From the NCBI GenBank assembly GCA_015852425.1, contig JAAAIG010000432.1:7270-31821 (forward strand): a stretch of DNA of 24,552 nt, in the 5' to 3' direction. The notes beneath the pieces are model-generated. The model was given only the letters and a program-made list of their open reading frames with translations. It was not told where the DNA came from and ran no database searches. This document shows, piece by piece, positions 1 to 10,191 of this stretch (position 1 is the first letter of the stretch; each line of letters opens with the position of its first letter). The translations under genes were made by a program, and so were the position numbers. Source of the stretch: Gryganskiella cystojenkinii. Lineage: Eukaryota > Mortierellomycota > Mortierellomycetes > Mortierellales > Mortierellaceae.

Positions 1-27
1 ACACACACACACACACACACACACACA
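1..27. repeat. (AC)n microsatellite at window edge
   Basis: The window opens with about 13 uninterrupted AC dinucleotides, and the repeat may continue to the left of the window. It lies about 85 bp beyond the stop of the first gene, probably in its 3' flank. No function is implied. Confidence 0.95.
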
Positions 28-112
28 TTTGCAGTCTTGCACACAACAACTAATTACAAAGAATTATACATTATTCCAAATATATTCTCTATTAAATTGC
101 TTCGACATTTAA

Positions 113-3100
113 CTATAATGCTGTGTGTCTGTTCATGATGTTTGTATATCCTTTGGGTAGGTTCACATTACTAACGACTCTGAGTCGGCTGGCTTGACAT
201 TTTTTTGCAATTCCGGTTGTTCCCTGACTCTTGTGGAGGTCCCCAGCAGGAATTGGTCGAGAACAGCCTGAAGGACGACGGAGAGCAGGACGAGACGAAA
301 GGGCTGCAACAGCCGCTGAAGCGGTAGCGGCTGCTGCAGTAGCATCCCGGTTGTCTCGGTGCCGAACAAACGCCTTGACTTTTTCCTGGATCACCTCGGT
401 CTCGTGAAATTTCTGGATAATGCGATCCCGTTCCCGACGCATGTTCAGCATGTCTGGTTCAGCAGCCATGAGCCAGTGAACGAAGCGCTTGCGTTCTCCG
501 TAGGCCTTTTGTTTTGGGGTCTCTGGGAGCGGTAGAGCGTCTTCGTCGAGTTGCTGGTTCACATGTCGGTTGCTGCTGTTACTGCTGCTGTTGTTGTTGT
601 TGTTGTTCTGTACTTTGTTGACTTGATGAGGATCAAAGGCAGCGTTGGTTGGTGTTGGGGTCCAGGACTCTGTCGAACGTTGTGTGGGCAGGTAAAACTC
701 GCTGGGATCGATATCGACTAAACCGATAGTGTGCATTTTGCGACGTCGACGATCAATCATCTTCTGACGCAAATCCGGGATTTCGTCCTGACGGCCCTCG
801 AGCGATAAATAGGCTTCGCCTCTATGCAGGGTTTGGACCCATTTATCTCGTTCCAGGTCCGAGACCGCAGAGACGATCGCTCTAGCTTCCTCGGGTGTCG
901 TTAATGGATGATGACGATAACGATTTTGATCTCGAAGGCGACAGTTGTTCTTGTTGTTCTTGTTACGTCTATCATCATCATCCTCCTCCCCTTTGTGATT
1001 TCCGTCTTGGGTGTCGTGCCTCTGATGGTCCTGGGGGTTTATAACACTGTCGTTTCCCAAGAGTCCGCCAGATGGATGCTCTGGCTTCTGTCGTTTCTGC
1101 TGCTTTGAGTGTGACTCCTCGGATGACCAAATATCACCGTCGGCCTCTTCAGATGTATCATCATCATTATCATCGTCGTCGTCATTGTCATTATCGTCAT
1201 TATGGCCCTGCCGGTGCCTCTTTGCGGCAATTCGGTCATAATAATGGTGATGATGATGAATACCTCCCTTGAACCGGTTGTAGACAATATTCGATCCTAA
1301 CGTCTTTTGAGACCGGTTCTTCTGTGGAGGAGGAGGGGTTACAGGTGTGAACATCGCCCTATCCCCCTCGGGTGAATGTCGTCCGCCCGTCGATGTTGAT
1401 GCGCCGGATTCGCTCGAAGGTAAGGAAGTGTTGGATGAGTTCTCGGGTGCAACATCAGTCATGGTCGTCGAAGAACCTGTTATCGGGACCCCTGTAGCAG
1501 TTGAGGCGTTTGGAGCAGGTGAATATAGTATCATGAAGTTGCGGTATTGGTGTTGTTGCTGACGCTGAGGTTGCCGTTGTTGTTCCTGTAGCTGTTGTAC
1601 AGCACCGCTAGTCGACTGGATCTGTGATCTCTTCTCCACGAGATCTTCAAGATAATCTGCGCATAGGTTCATCCAAGCCGGTGGAGGCATGGGAAGACTC
1701 GGGGCCGGAGGAGCCGCGATCAATCTAGAAAGGAAACCATTTCGACTAGAACTAGAACCAGAACCCGGCAGTGATGCTAGTGAAGCCGCAGTTGCCTTCC
1801 GTACAGCGCTCTCTTCGGCATCCCTACTCACAACAACGACTGGTGATGTGTTGTCCTCTTTGTCATCCGTGGACTTAGTGATCTCGACGGCTTTTCCTTT
1901 GCCTTTGTTTAGGAAACGACGGTTTAGATCCATTGAATCTCGGGGTTGTTTTGTCAGGCATTGGTTGCGTTGTCGTCGAGGTTTCTTTGGAGTAGCTGAG
2001 GAAGAGAGTCTCGCATATCCATGCTTGGTGGTGGAGTCGTGCTCGTCTAAAGTTCGGAGAACATCGTGCTCAAGTTCATCACTGTAAGCATCACTTTCGA
2101 CCAAGGATTCAGATCCGACGTCCCTGTCTTGCTCGTTATCGGCCATGGCTCTGGAAATGAGAGGATCATATGCGGATGAGGAAGGTGATCTGGTGACGGT
2201 GGCAACGGCTGCGGTGCCATGTCTATTGTTTTCTCTGGTGCAATGCACAAAGGACGACTTTTTGTATGTGCTTGAACCTTGCTCTTGCTGTTGAGGTAGC
2301 TTTGGTTGCAGTTGTTCTCGCGGACGAATAGGACCTCCAGAGTCACCGAGGCTGTCCACGGTAGGGGGACGATGCGCCTGTTTAAGAGCCTCAAGTCGAC
2401 GATCCTCTTGTTGCGTGTAATAGATCCGATTCTGATTAAATGCTTCCGTGTACTTTTGACGCTTTACATCAAGCTCATTGTCAACTGTACGTTGGAGATG
2501 AGACCAGGACCGGAACGGAGCCTGATTGTACTCCCAGCAGAACGCGGACCATTCAGGATCGATCCTTTCCTGGGTGGCCCGGATCCGTCGCCGACGTTCC
2601 ACCTGAGCTCGGCAACTGTTGGGATCTTCAACCTTCTCCTCATCCTCATCATCATCATCACTAGTATCATCATCGGCGACCAAGTATTCGCCCCAATCGA
2701 ATCCACCCTCCTCTTCATTCTCGGTCTGGACTCTTCGCTCTGCTGTACGCTGGCGTCCCAACGTAATATCCTGTTGTTCACGAACGACTCTTTGAAGTAT
2801 TTCCATCTCGGGGAGGACATAGCCTCCAAGCAGCTTAGGGTCCTCCATCTCACGTGCAGCATCTTCTCGGGTCATAGTTGCATACCCAATCTCTTGGCGG
2901 ATCAGGTGCCCGATATCCTGTTGGAACTTCTGGATCATTCCACGGTCGAGCTTGAACCCTCGTTCGAGTTGATCCCAGATCAGGGATCCTTGCATCGTCG
3001 TCAAGGCACCATTACCATTACTGTAATACTGAGGATGTTCGAGACAACTCTTGCGGAGTCGATCCTGTGCCCGAGTCACAGCTTGGAGGTGATTCTGGCA

Positions 3101-4539
3101 GGTCTCATAGAGTCCTTTACAGAGCTCGTAGGTAAGTTCGTTGAGCGTGTTGTCGTACTCGCTCTGCATCAAGCGTGATTGATGAGCAAAGATCTCGGCC
3201 ATATCCGGTTCTTGATGCGGACGTAAGGGAGGTGTTGGAGGCGCTGGTGGCGCTGGTGGGAAAGGAGGAAATGAATAACGGTTGATGACTCGAATCTCGG
3301 AAGAGGCTTCCTCGCCTTTGTAGCTGTCAGGTATGGTAGACCGCTCATGGTGTTCAGGTTCAAGTTTGGGTTTGTACTCAACTTGGTGATGGTCGCTATT
3401 GTGGTCGCCTCCGAAGCGACTGAGACTATCGTTAATGATATTGGCTGAGCCCACCCCGTCCTGCCCTGCAGAGCGAAGGTCATTTGCCGAGAACGCAGCG
3501 GCAACAGCGGCAGCAGTTGCTGTGGCGATGGGGTCGATCTCGGTTTCAATTTCGGTTCCGGCCACAGGAGCCACAACAGACACGGTGGTATCAGAATCAG
3601 ACTTGGCCATGGTAACCTTGACTCCAGATTCTGAAGCAGTAGTCGTTTCAGGAGCTGGACGATCACTGCCAGCGTTCAGCGACAAGAGCGGAGAATTTGA
3701 CAAGGGGAAAGCCACAGATCTGGGTCGGACCGTCCGAGGCCCATTCTTTGAAAACGCTCGAGCACGACGAGGTGAGGACATGAGCCAATCCCTCCTCTCT
3801 GAAGAACTTCCACCTTGATCGGATTGCTCGCCATTAGAGTAATCGTCGTTATCGTTATCGTTATCGCTGTTGCAATTATTGTCACTATGGTGTTTGTCAC
3901 CGTCTCTTTCACCATCGTGACCGAGATCTGTGTCAATTTTCTGGAGGTTTGCGTAGCTTTTGGGTTCACGAGTAGCTGTGAGAATATCGACTTCATTGCG
4001 CTCCATTGCCGGTTCCTGGTGGTGGCGATAATGGTTGGGAGATCCATTCGATTGTGCGGACGAAACCCGTGATCCTCCCTGGAGATCCCCCATATCCAAT
4101 GAAGGCGCTATATCGGGCTCGACGAGCATACCTGTTGATGAAAGACCGATCAAACCCATCACCGCCAAAGGAGACGGTTTCTCCGGCTTTTGAAAGATAT
4201 TTTTTACTTTTTGACCGACTAAAAACGATTAAACATAACAAAAGTAGGAATGGATCAAATTTAGCAACAAGTAGGGAGGAGGCAAAGTGCTACTCAAAAG
4301 AGTGATGGAGGGAATTTTTTCTTTTTTCACTTACATCGGCCCCAGAGTCCCTTTTTGTTCTTGTCATATTTTCTTCTGCGTCTAGACCTTTTGGGCATGT
4401 CTCCGTTGTCGTCTTCGCTATGGTGAAGGTGGTGGAAGAAGGGGGAATTGTCGTCGTTGCTGCTGCTGTTGTTGTTGTCGCTTCCTTGGTCACCGTTGCT
4501 GTTACCGTTGTCGGCTACGCTTATATGGAGGTTGTTCAT
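113..4539 (-). CDS. Large low-complexity protein of unknown function, probably nuclear
   Basis: I do not recognise this gene. The model has two exons. Exon 1 (4539-4335) starts at an ATG and encodes 68 codons plus one base. A 116-bp intron (4334-4219) begins GTAAGTG and ends TTTTTAG. Exon 2 (4218-113) carries the rest, ending in TAG. The phases match exactly, giving 1436 residues. The N-terminus is Asn/Ser/Asp-rich, followed by a basic cluster (KRSRRRRKYDKNKK, about residues 50-63) that resembles a nuclear localisation signal. Further on come an Asp/Asn-rich stretch, a proline run (FPPFPPAPPAPPTPP), a long helical charged section, an acidic DDD/EEE block, Gln runs, a His run and an Asn run. 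Only three segments look foldable: the helical section after the proline run and two charged helical segments near the C-terminus. A regulatory or scaffold role in the nucleus is inference only. The start could lie further upstream if another 5' exon exists. Confidence 0.75.
583..606 (-). repeat. Asn/Ser trinucleotide tract in gene 1
   Basis: Imperfect GTT/GCT triplets on the plus strand encode a run of asparagine followed by serine/asparagine near the C-terminus of the first gene. It is a likely length-polymorphic coding microsatellite. Confidence 0.7.
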
Positions 4540-5267
4540 ATTGCTTTGGTGGTATTTTTTTTTCTTGTCACAGAATCTCTCCTTTGGAGTAAATTGGAGT
4601 GTGGCAATGAAAATTATCCGCGAGAAAATTACAAAGTAGGAGATAGAGTAACAGCTTCTGAGCTTTTTCTGTGGTATGGACCGTTTGGATGAAGAGGCGA
4701 GTACGTCGTCGTGAAGAAAAATGGCGGCGACTAATTGTTTTGAGGTTTTTTGACGAGATCACTTTTCTTGGAGTACAAGTTTTTGGAAGAAATCGCGTTG
4801 TGGGAGGGGCTTATATGTGCTCGAGTTAGACCCCCCCTGTCTTTGATACTCAGTTTCTCCGTCTTTTTAATTTCCTACGAGGTCAAAAGCTCGCGGATGG
4901 ACCGATCCCGACAATGACACGATGACAGACCCATGCCGTCGAACTCTTTCACGCGAAGAGGGAGATGCTTAAAAAATGCACTGCAAAAACGCACAGTCCT
5001 CGTCGATATATGGGAGATGCCATCTTTTACTCTCATCTCATTGTGAGCATAAAGTGAGTAACGGTCGAGTTGACAAATCGGTGAGTTGTGTTTTTTTGCC
5101 TCTCGCAACAAAGATTTTTTTTTTTAATGACGATGAACTATGTTTCTTTCATCTCATAGAAGCACCAACACTATGCCACTTCTCTTTTAATTTTTCAAAG
5201 AAGCGAAGGGGGAAGCGGGAGAAAAGACGGAAATTACAATAATTGAAAAGAAAGAGAACAGGTTTTT
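4540..5267. other. Intergenic: gene 1 upstream region and gene 2 3' flank
   Basis: This 728-bp spacer separates two minus-strand genes. It contains the presumed promoter of gene 1 and the 3' end of the TMEM33-like gene. A few short open frames are present but lack conserved content or splice support. I see no RNA gene, repeat or transposon in it. Confidence 0.6.
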
Positions 5268-7470
5268 TTACTGGGCACGACCGGCAGCGGCAGCGGCAGG
5301 TTGTTGAACAGCAGCCTGACCGAAACGGATGATCAAACCACGGGCGACGGTGTAGGCCTGAACAACCTGAGCGGGGATCTTGGGGTTACCACCGGGAGGT
5401 GTGACCAAGTTATCGAGACGAGCACGAATGAGCGCGAACGCAGCACGGGTATGGAGCGAGAAGAAGTAGCGGAAACGCAAAAAGTTGGCGTAGACGATGG
5501 GCGAAAGGAACGAGGACTGGAAGCTGTTTTTTTGTAAAGGAAAAAAGCGGAAATTGAGTTAGTCAATAGGACTCATTTCATACATCATATTGTAAACTGG
5601 TGAAAGAGATCAATGAAGATAGCATTTCGCTGCAAAAAAAAACATACGTAATGGCTCCAAAGATGAGCGATCCCATGACACCGACAACTTCGACATAAGC
5701 AACAAAGGCCATGGCGGCAGCGTGGTTCTTCTCGGTCCACACCTGGATTTTGCGGGAGATAGCAACGACTTGGTTGTGAGTCGCATCAGTCGTTCCAGCG
5801 GGTGGTGCGGGGAAGAAGGCAGGGAGGATGTTGGTTCTCGTGTAGTTAAGAGAGTTAAAGAAGGCAAAGATCGCATAAGGGATCAAAGGGGCTATTGTGC
5901 AATAGTGGAATGAAAGAAGACGACGAGAGTTAGATCCTAGGTTGAACATTGTTTTCTTTGCTCCATGACCCGTTCAATGTCGATCTATCCTGTCTGCTAT
6001 TTCATTGCCATAATCCATACCGAGCATGGGAGTCGATCTCCACCAGAAGATAGCCATCAAAAGGTACTGAACATTTTCCTACAAAGTACAAAAAAACAAA
6101 GGGGGGAAGGATGAGTTTCAGGGCATGATTTCTTGGCGTGATCCTAAGTCAAACGTGGCAACAGATGAACAGAGAAAGATTCGATACAGCTCAAAATCAT
6201 ACCTCGCTGAAGAGAGTCTGCGCAAACTGCGTCGTGAACTGAACCTGCTACAAGTCGTAAATGAAAGATGAAAACGTGTAAAAAACGCGTCAGGTCTATC
6301 CTTCAAGGATTGCCACGAAATGACGATTGAGTGATGCACGGACAACTGTAGACATTGCACAAGTGAGTGAGTGTGCAGGTCCTCGTGTCACTGTGATCGT
6401 TTCGTGTTTGGGCTTGGCATTGGGCGAGCTCAAGGTAGAACGAAAGGAGGGTTTTTTTGCTCCAGAATATGACCGCCACGATTGTTTTTTCTCCTTTTTG
6501 GGGGATCCTTTCAGAGCTATGTGCTCTTCGCCCAGAGTTTCGTTCAGAGAAAGGGAAAAGAGAAGAGCACAACGGATCATCCGCAGGGTGGTTGAAGGGG
6601 AGGGGGGAGGGGGGGATCCCTTCCTTTGACTCTTTTGGCTTTGACTTTGCCTTGCTTTTCTACTCCAATCCAATAATAAATAATACGTGGTGCGTTGTCG
6701 GAGCACTGTTTTCTTATCGTCTGACGCTCCCAAGAACGCCAAGACGAATCGTTCCGTCCTTTCTTTTTCCTTTTCCTGGATTCATCCCTTGCATGCAGTC
6801 CTCATCTATCCTGGGGCAGTGAGCAAAAATGAATAGAGTCGGCGTTTTCCTCATGAACCCCTGATCCATTCTGATTCCGAGGATCGGGGTTTTCGTGTCG
6901 GCTTTTTTTTTCTTTTTCTCCTGCTAATCGGATCGAAACCCTGGCCCGCTTGCATTGCTATGCATCTCTTTTTTTTTCTTGTTTCTCCCTGAGTGTGAAT
7001 TTTCAAGCAGACTTACGGCAGGCAGGGACTTGTAGACGACAACACTGTAACTGATGAGGGCACCAAAGAAGGCGCGTGTGTACCAGTGAGCGCCAGCTTT
7101 GTAGTTGAACGTGGCCCAGTAAGGCAAGTACAAGGCCGTGCAGACCAGCATTGTGACGTGACCCAACCACCAGATGAATTGAGGTCCCTGTTGTAAATGG
7201 GGCCAATATAATGGAAAGAGATTATCCAAAAAAAAACGTCGGTTGTAGTCGGGCCATAGATGGGTACAGTGGTCGACAGGCATATGACGATAGAAAGAGG
7301 TCATAGTAGGGTGAAAGAGAAAGTAATAGCAGGAAACGAGGATTAGTTACGTGTTCCGTTCGTGGAAAAAAAAGTGAGCAAAAAAAAAAAAAAAGGTGAA
7401 CGGATGATGAAGGAATAGGAAAGGGTACCTTGATGAGTGCCTGAAGGCGGTCGCTAAGAGTTGATGCCAT
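5268..7470 (-). CDS. POM33: TMEM33/Pom33-family membrane protein (ER and nuclear envelope)
   Basis: The protein is 270 residues in six exons: 7470-7429, 7187-7017, 6244-6203, 6078-6021, 5891-5648 and 5523-5268 (stop TAA). Introns are 241, 772, 124, 129 and 124 bp; all begin GT and end AG, and all phases join. The last intron has a clear CTAAC branch site. The family (human TMEM33, budding yeast Pom33/Per33, fission yeast Tts1) shapes ER tubules and assists nuclear pore insertion. The match is visible in the order of elements: a first hydrophobic segment after GPQFIWWLGH, then RAFFGALISYSVVVYKSLP, TQFAQTLFSEENVQYLLMA, a hydrophobic YAIFAFFNSLNYT segment, and the C-terminal NFLRFRYFFS with amphipathic helices, ending in an Ala/Gln-rich tail. 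Family members are about 250-280 residues, so this is full length. The start is the only ATG that joins in phase with exon 2. The paralogue-level name is less certain than the family. Confidence 0.88.
6245..7016 (-). other. Unusually long intron 2 of the TMEM33-like gene
   Basis: This intron is 772 bp, whereas the others in the gene are 124-241 bp. The donor is GTAAGT and the acceptor TAGCAG. It holds T-rich runs, a G-rich stretch near 6597-6617 and several out-of-frame open frames with no recognisable content. I searched by eye for box C/D snoRNA motifs and tRNA B boxes on both strands and found no convincing pair. Confidence 0.75.
7380..7394. repeat. Homopolymer A run in intron 1 of the TMEM33-like gene
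   Basis: A run of 15 A bases on the plus strand (T on the transcript) lies within intron 1. It is consistent with a polypyrimidine-rich intron interior and has no other evident role. Confidence 0.9.
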
Positions 7471-7822
7471 GGTGATGTTGCGATGTGAATGTAAATATGA
7501 TGAGATGGATAAAGAAAGAAGAGAGAAAAAAAGAAAGAAAGAAAAGGAAAGATGAAGAACAAAAATGGGCACAGAGATCACCCCCCACAGAGAGAGACAT
7601 ATCCCTCATTCAATGTTGACGACACCGAAGAGAATAACGCGCGGAAATGAACGATTTTTTTTTATTTTTGGTTTTAAAATTGTGCTTTGATACTATTTGA
7701 TATCGTACGACTCCTGTCCTCAGGACCATTGCACTCTTGTTTCCCAGGGGAGATGAAAGAGAAATATCAGCTTCTTTTCTATCACTCAAAAACAACCGAG
7801 CAATCACAAATGACCCCTCACT
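7471..7822 (-). promoter_or_regulatory. Promoter region with C/T-rich tract upstream of the TMEM33-like gene
   Basis: This 352-bp spacer precedes the start codon at 7470. On the minus strand, about 7560-7501 is almost pure pyrimidine (plus-strand GAAAGAAAGA-type repeats), a common feature close to transcription starts in fungi. No TATA box is evident. The left part, near 7800, is also the 3' flank of the septin-like gene. Confidence 0.45.
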
Positions 7823-9775
7823 TTACGCCTGTGGAGAAGTCGAACTGGGCGAGGTGGCCGTGCTGTTGTAGGCCGAGGGCACGGCAGGGACAATGCCGCC
7901 CTGGGTATAAATCTTGGCTGCTGGAGAAGCCGATCGGATCACGCTCCGAGACCTGTCCAGCTTGACGACCTGAGCGACTTCTTCATCTTGAGGACTCGCT
8001 GTTATTACTCCTCCCTTGGACGAACCACCTGCTTGGTAGGGCACATAGGTCGATGAAGGCTGATAAGATGATGAGGGGTGGTATGGCATAGGGGCCAAAA
8101 CCGGGGGCAATGAGTTTTGGTGTTGTGGTACTGGCTGCTGTTGTGGGACGTACTGCTGTTGCTGGGGTTCAACCTGTTGCTGCTCATGCTGCGACTCTTC
8201 CTGTTCTGGTTCTTCGTAATGCTGTTGTTGTTGCTGTTGCTGTTGTTGCTGTTCTGGCTGCTCAAACTGTTGTTCTTGATGATGAACCTCCTGTTCTACG
8301 GGTGGACTAGCGACACTCACGGGCTCTTGTTGCTGTTGCTGAGACTGTCGCGGTACAGCGACGGTAACCGTCGGCTCATCAAGTGGCAAACCCAGATCGG
8401 ATCGCCAACGGTTCATAAACTTCTTGACCGAGGCCTGGTGCAACATTCTGTTCTTGGATCCCAGCAAGAGTGTCTGAAGCAACGCCAGATCCGAATGTGA
8501 GGTCGCAAACTGACCCTGGTTGATCGACACCGCCAAATCCGTCAGACTCGAGGCTGGTTCGCCCAACTGTTGCGTCTCCAGCTCCGAGGTTGACAAGGCA
8601 AAAGGTGGCCCGCCCGAGATCTTTTCCATGGCCATCTCCTTCAAATCCTCGATCGTGAATCCAAATTGGAAAAACTCGATTTGGTTCTCCTCCAATTGCT
8701 TGAGGATCCTGGCCTTGGCCTTCCAGAGGTGGTTGGTCGTAAGAGTGTCGGCCTTGGCAAGGATGGGGATGAGATTGACTCGGTGCATGATACGTTTCAT
8801 AAAGATGATATCGACAGGCTTGAGGTCGTACAGGACAAAATACAGACATGCGTCCGGAAGCGAGTGAGCCATAGTCGAATCAACCAGGAACTGTTCCAGG
8901 AACGGACCAAGTTGAGGCTGAGACTCCTGGAAAGACGACGAAACCGGGGTGACAGCGGGTCCAAAGAGACCACGAGTCGCGATATATTGCTCCTTCAAAA
9001 AGTTGTCGACTCGATCGATGGTCTGACGGGCATCCAGGGCTTGACCGTAACCGACAAAGTCATGGAGGACAACGTTTTCGGCTGGGACCATGTCCTGAGC
9101 TCTCTCGCCGTCAAAAGGGATCGAGGTCGAGACCGACAACCAATTGGGGATCTCGAGCGTGCTGACAGTGCCCTTGAAAGAGTATTGGTCTCCTCCATTG
9201 CTGTCGACTCCGTGTCCGTTTGCTTTGCCATTAGCGCTGTTGCTACCTCCGTTGGTAGTGCTGTTCTCAACATTGTCCTCGGTTGTCAAGTCAGCGATGG
9301 CGAGGGCGGTGACGTCGGGAGAGTCTGGAACGGAGATTACCTGTCCCGGAACCGAGTTCAGGAGCAGAGACCGCGACTGGGACTTGCCCACACCCGAGTC
9401 TCCGACCAGAAGCAGGCGGAGAGAGGGGGCAATCTCTGTTATTACAAAAGGGTAGGGAACGATGATAAGCAAAAAAAAACAGGATTGTGTGTGCGTGTGC
9501 AAGTGTTTATAATGAGGTTAGTAAAGGAATGAAAAACAGACAATGGGTGAAAACAATTCTAACAGGTCGAGCGTGAATTTCTTTTGGTCATTTTGCAATC
9601 AATTCTCGGTGTTGTGTGTCAGATGGGGTATGTGCGAGTGAAGAGTAGCAGGTGCCCTCGACTGAGCGGAAAATGTGAGAAAAGGCAATGAAAGGGTCTT
9701 TGACATGCAATAATGACACGTCTTTGTTTGGAGGGGAATCCTTGCTTTCTTACCAAGGGGAAGCGTGCCTGTCAT
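7823..9775 (-). CDS. Divergent septin-like GTPase with Gln-rich tail
   Basis: Septins are filament-forming GTPases that organise the cell cortex and division sites. Exon 1 is only 22 nt (9775-9754, MTGTLPL plus one base). The intron (9753-9436, 318 bp) starts GTAAGA and ends AACAG. Exon 2 (9435-7823) restores GAG in phase, giving 544 residues. Visible motifs are a P-loop GDSGVGKS (residues 19-26), a DxxG motif in LHDFVGYG (D133-G136), YDLKPVDIIFMKRI resembling the septin LKPLDIxFMK segment, and VNLIPILAKADTLT with the septin G4 AKAD (234-237). A GGPPFALS stretch sits where septins have IPFSVVGS. Oddities: the N-terminal polybasic region is absent, about 100 residues including an Asn/Gly/Ser insertion separate the P-loop from DxxG, and G3 reads DFVG instead of DTPG. 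The tail from about residue 372 is Gln/Glu-rich with a run of ten Gln, in place of the usual heptad coiled coil. Septin superfamily membership is well supported; the subgroup, GTPase activity and polymerisation are not. Confidence 0.82.
8222..8251 (-). repeat. CAG/CAA tract encoding ten glutamines
   Basis: Ten consecutive CAG/CAA codons lie in the tail of the septin-like protein, within a wider Gln/Glu-rich stretch. The mixed codons suggest an old, interrupted expansion. Confidence 0.9.
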
Positions 9776-10191
9776 TGGTTGGCGTGAGTCAATCAGACGA
9801 GAAGGGAGAGAAGAATCAATGATGAATGTGAAAGAAGATGAGATAAATAGAAAATGGATGAAAGAAAAGAAAGGGATTCCAACGCTCTCTCGCCCTCTCT
9901 CTTCTCCCTTATTTCAAACAAACACACACGCAGACAAGCGTGGGCTCAGTCCTCAAACGGTTGGGTTGATTGTCGAAATTGAAAACTGCATTGGTGAGTC
10001 GGAGCCTTCACTTTTGTACCCGCTAGTAGCCTAGTACAAACAATTGGCACTACCCAAGACCAAACCACCTTGGCTGCTCCAATGAGAGCACCATCTTTCA
10101 GTCACTTGGGGGATCTCCAACCTGGGCACTATTGTGTTGTTTGAATTTTTGTTTTTTACTCTGTGTATGTTGGCTTTGCGTGCGTTGGCTC
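9776..10191. other. Intergenic: septin-like gene upstream region and gene 4 3' flank
   Basis: This 416-bp spacer lies between two minus-strand genes. A CCAAT sequence overlaps the septin-like start codon, and T/C-rich runs near 9890-9910 lie on the plus strand. It also contains a perfect 7-bp inverted repeat (10013-10019 with 10034-10040). No gene is supported here. Confidence 0.5.

Noticed and set aside
2306..3178. Plus-strand 290-codon frame
   Set aside because: It lies wholly antisense to the gene 1 exon and has no recognisable domain. The minus-strand frame is far longer and splices in phase to a basic N-terminal exon.
6296..6742. Open frames inside the long TMEM33-like intron as a nested gene
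   Set aside because: There is no foldable or conserved sequence, and the frames overlap one another on both strands.
6920..6945. Possible tRNA B box (GATCGAAACC) in the TMEM33-like intron
   Set aside because: The flanking bases do not form a T stem and no A box or acceptor pairing is visible.
9310..9350. Possible internal intron in the septin-like gene at a GTAATC after the P-loop
   Set aside because: The frame is open throughout, the donor is weak and no pyrimidine-rich acceptor with a branch site follows nearby.
8666..9532. Plus-strand 288-codon frame
   Set aside because: It is the antisense shadow of the septin-like GTP-binding domain, whose motifs are clear on the minus strand.
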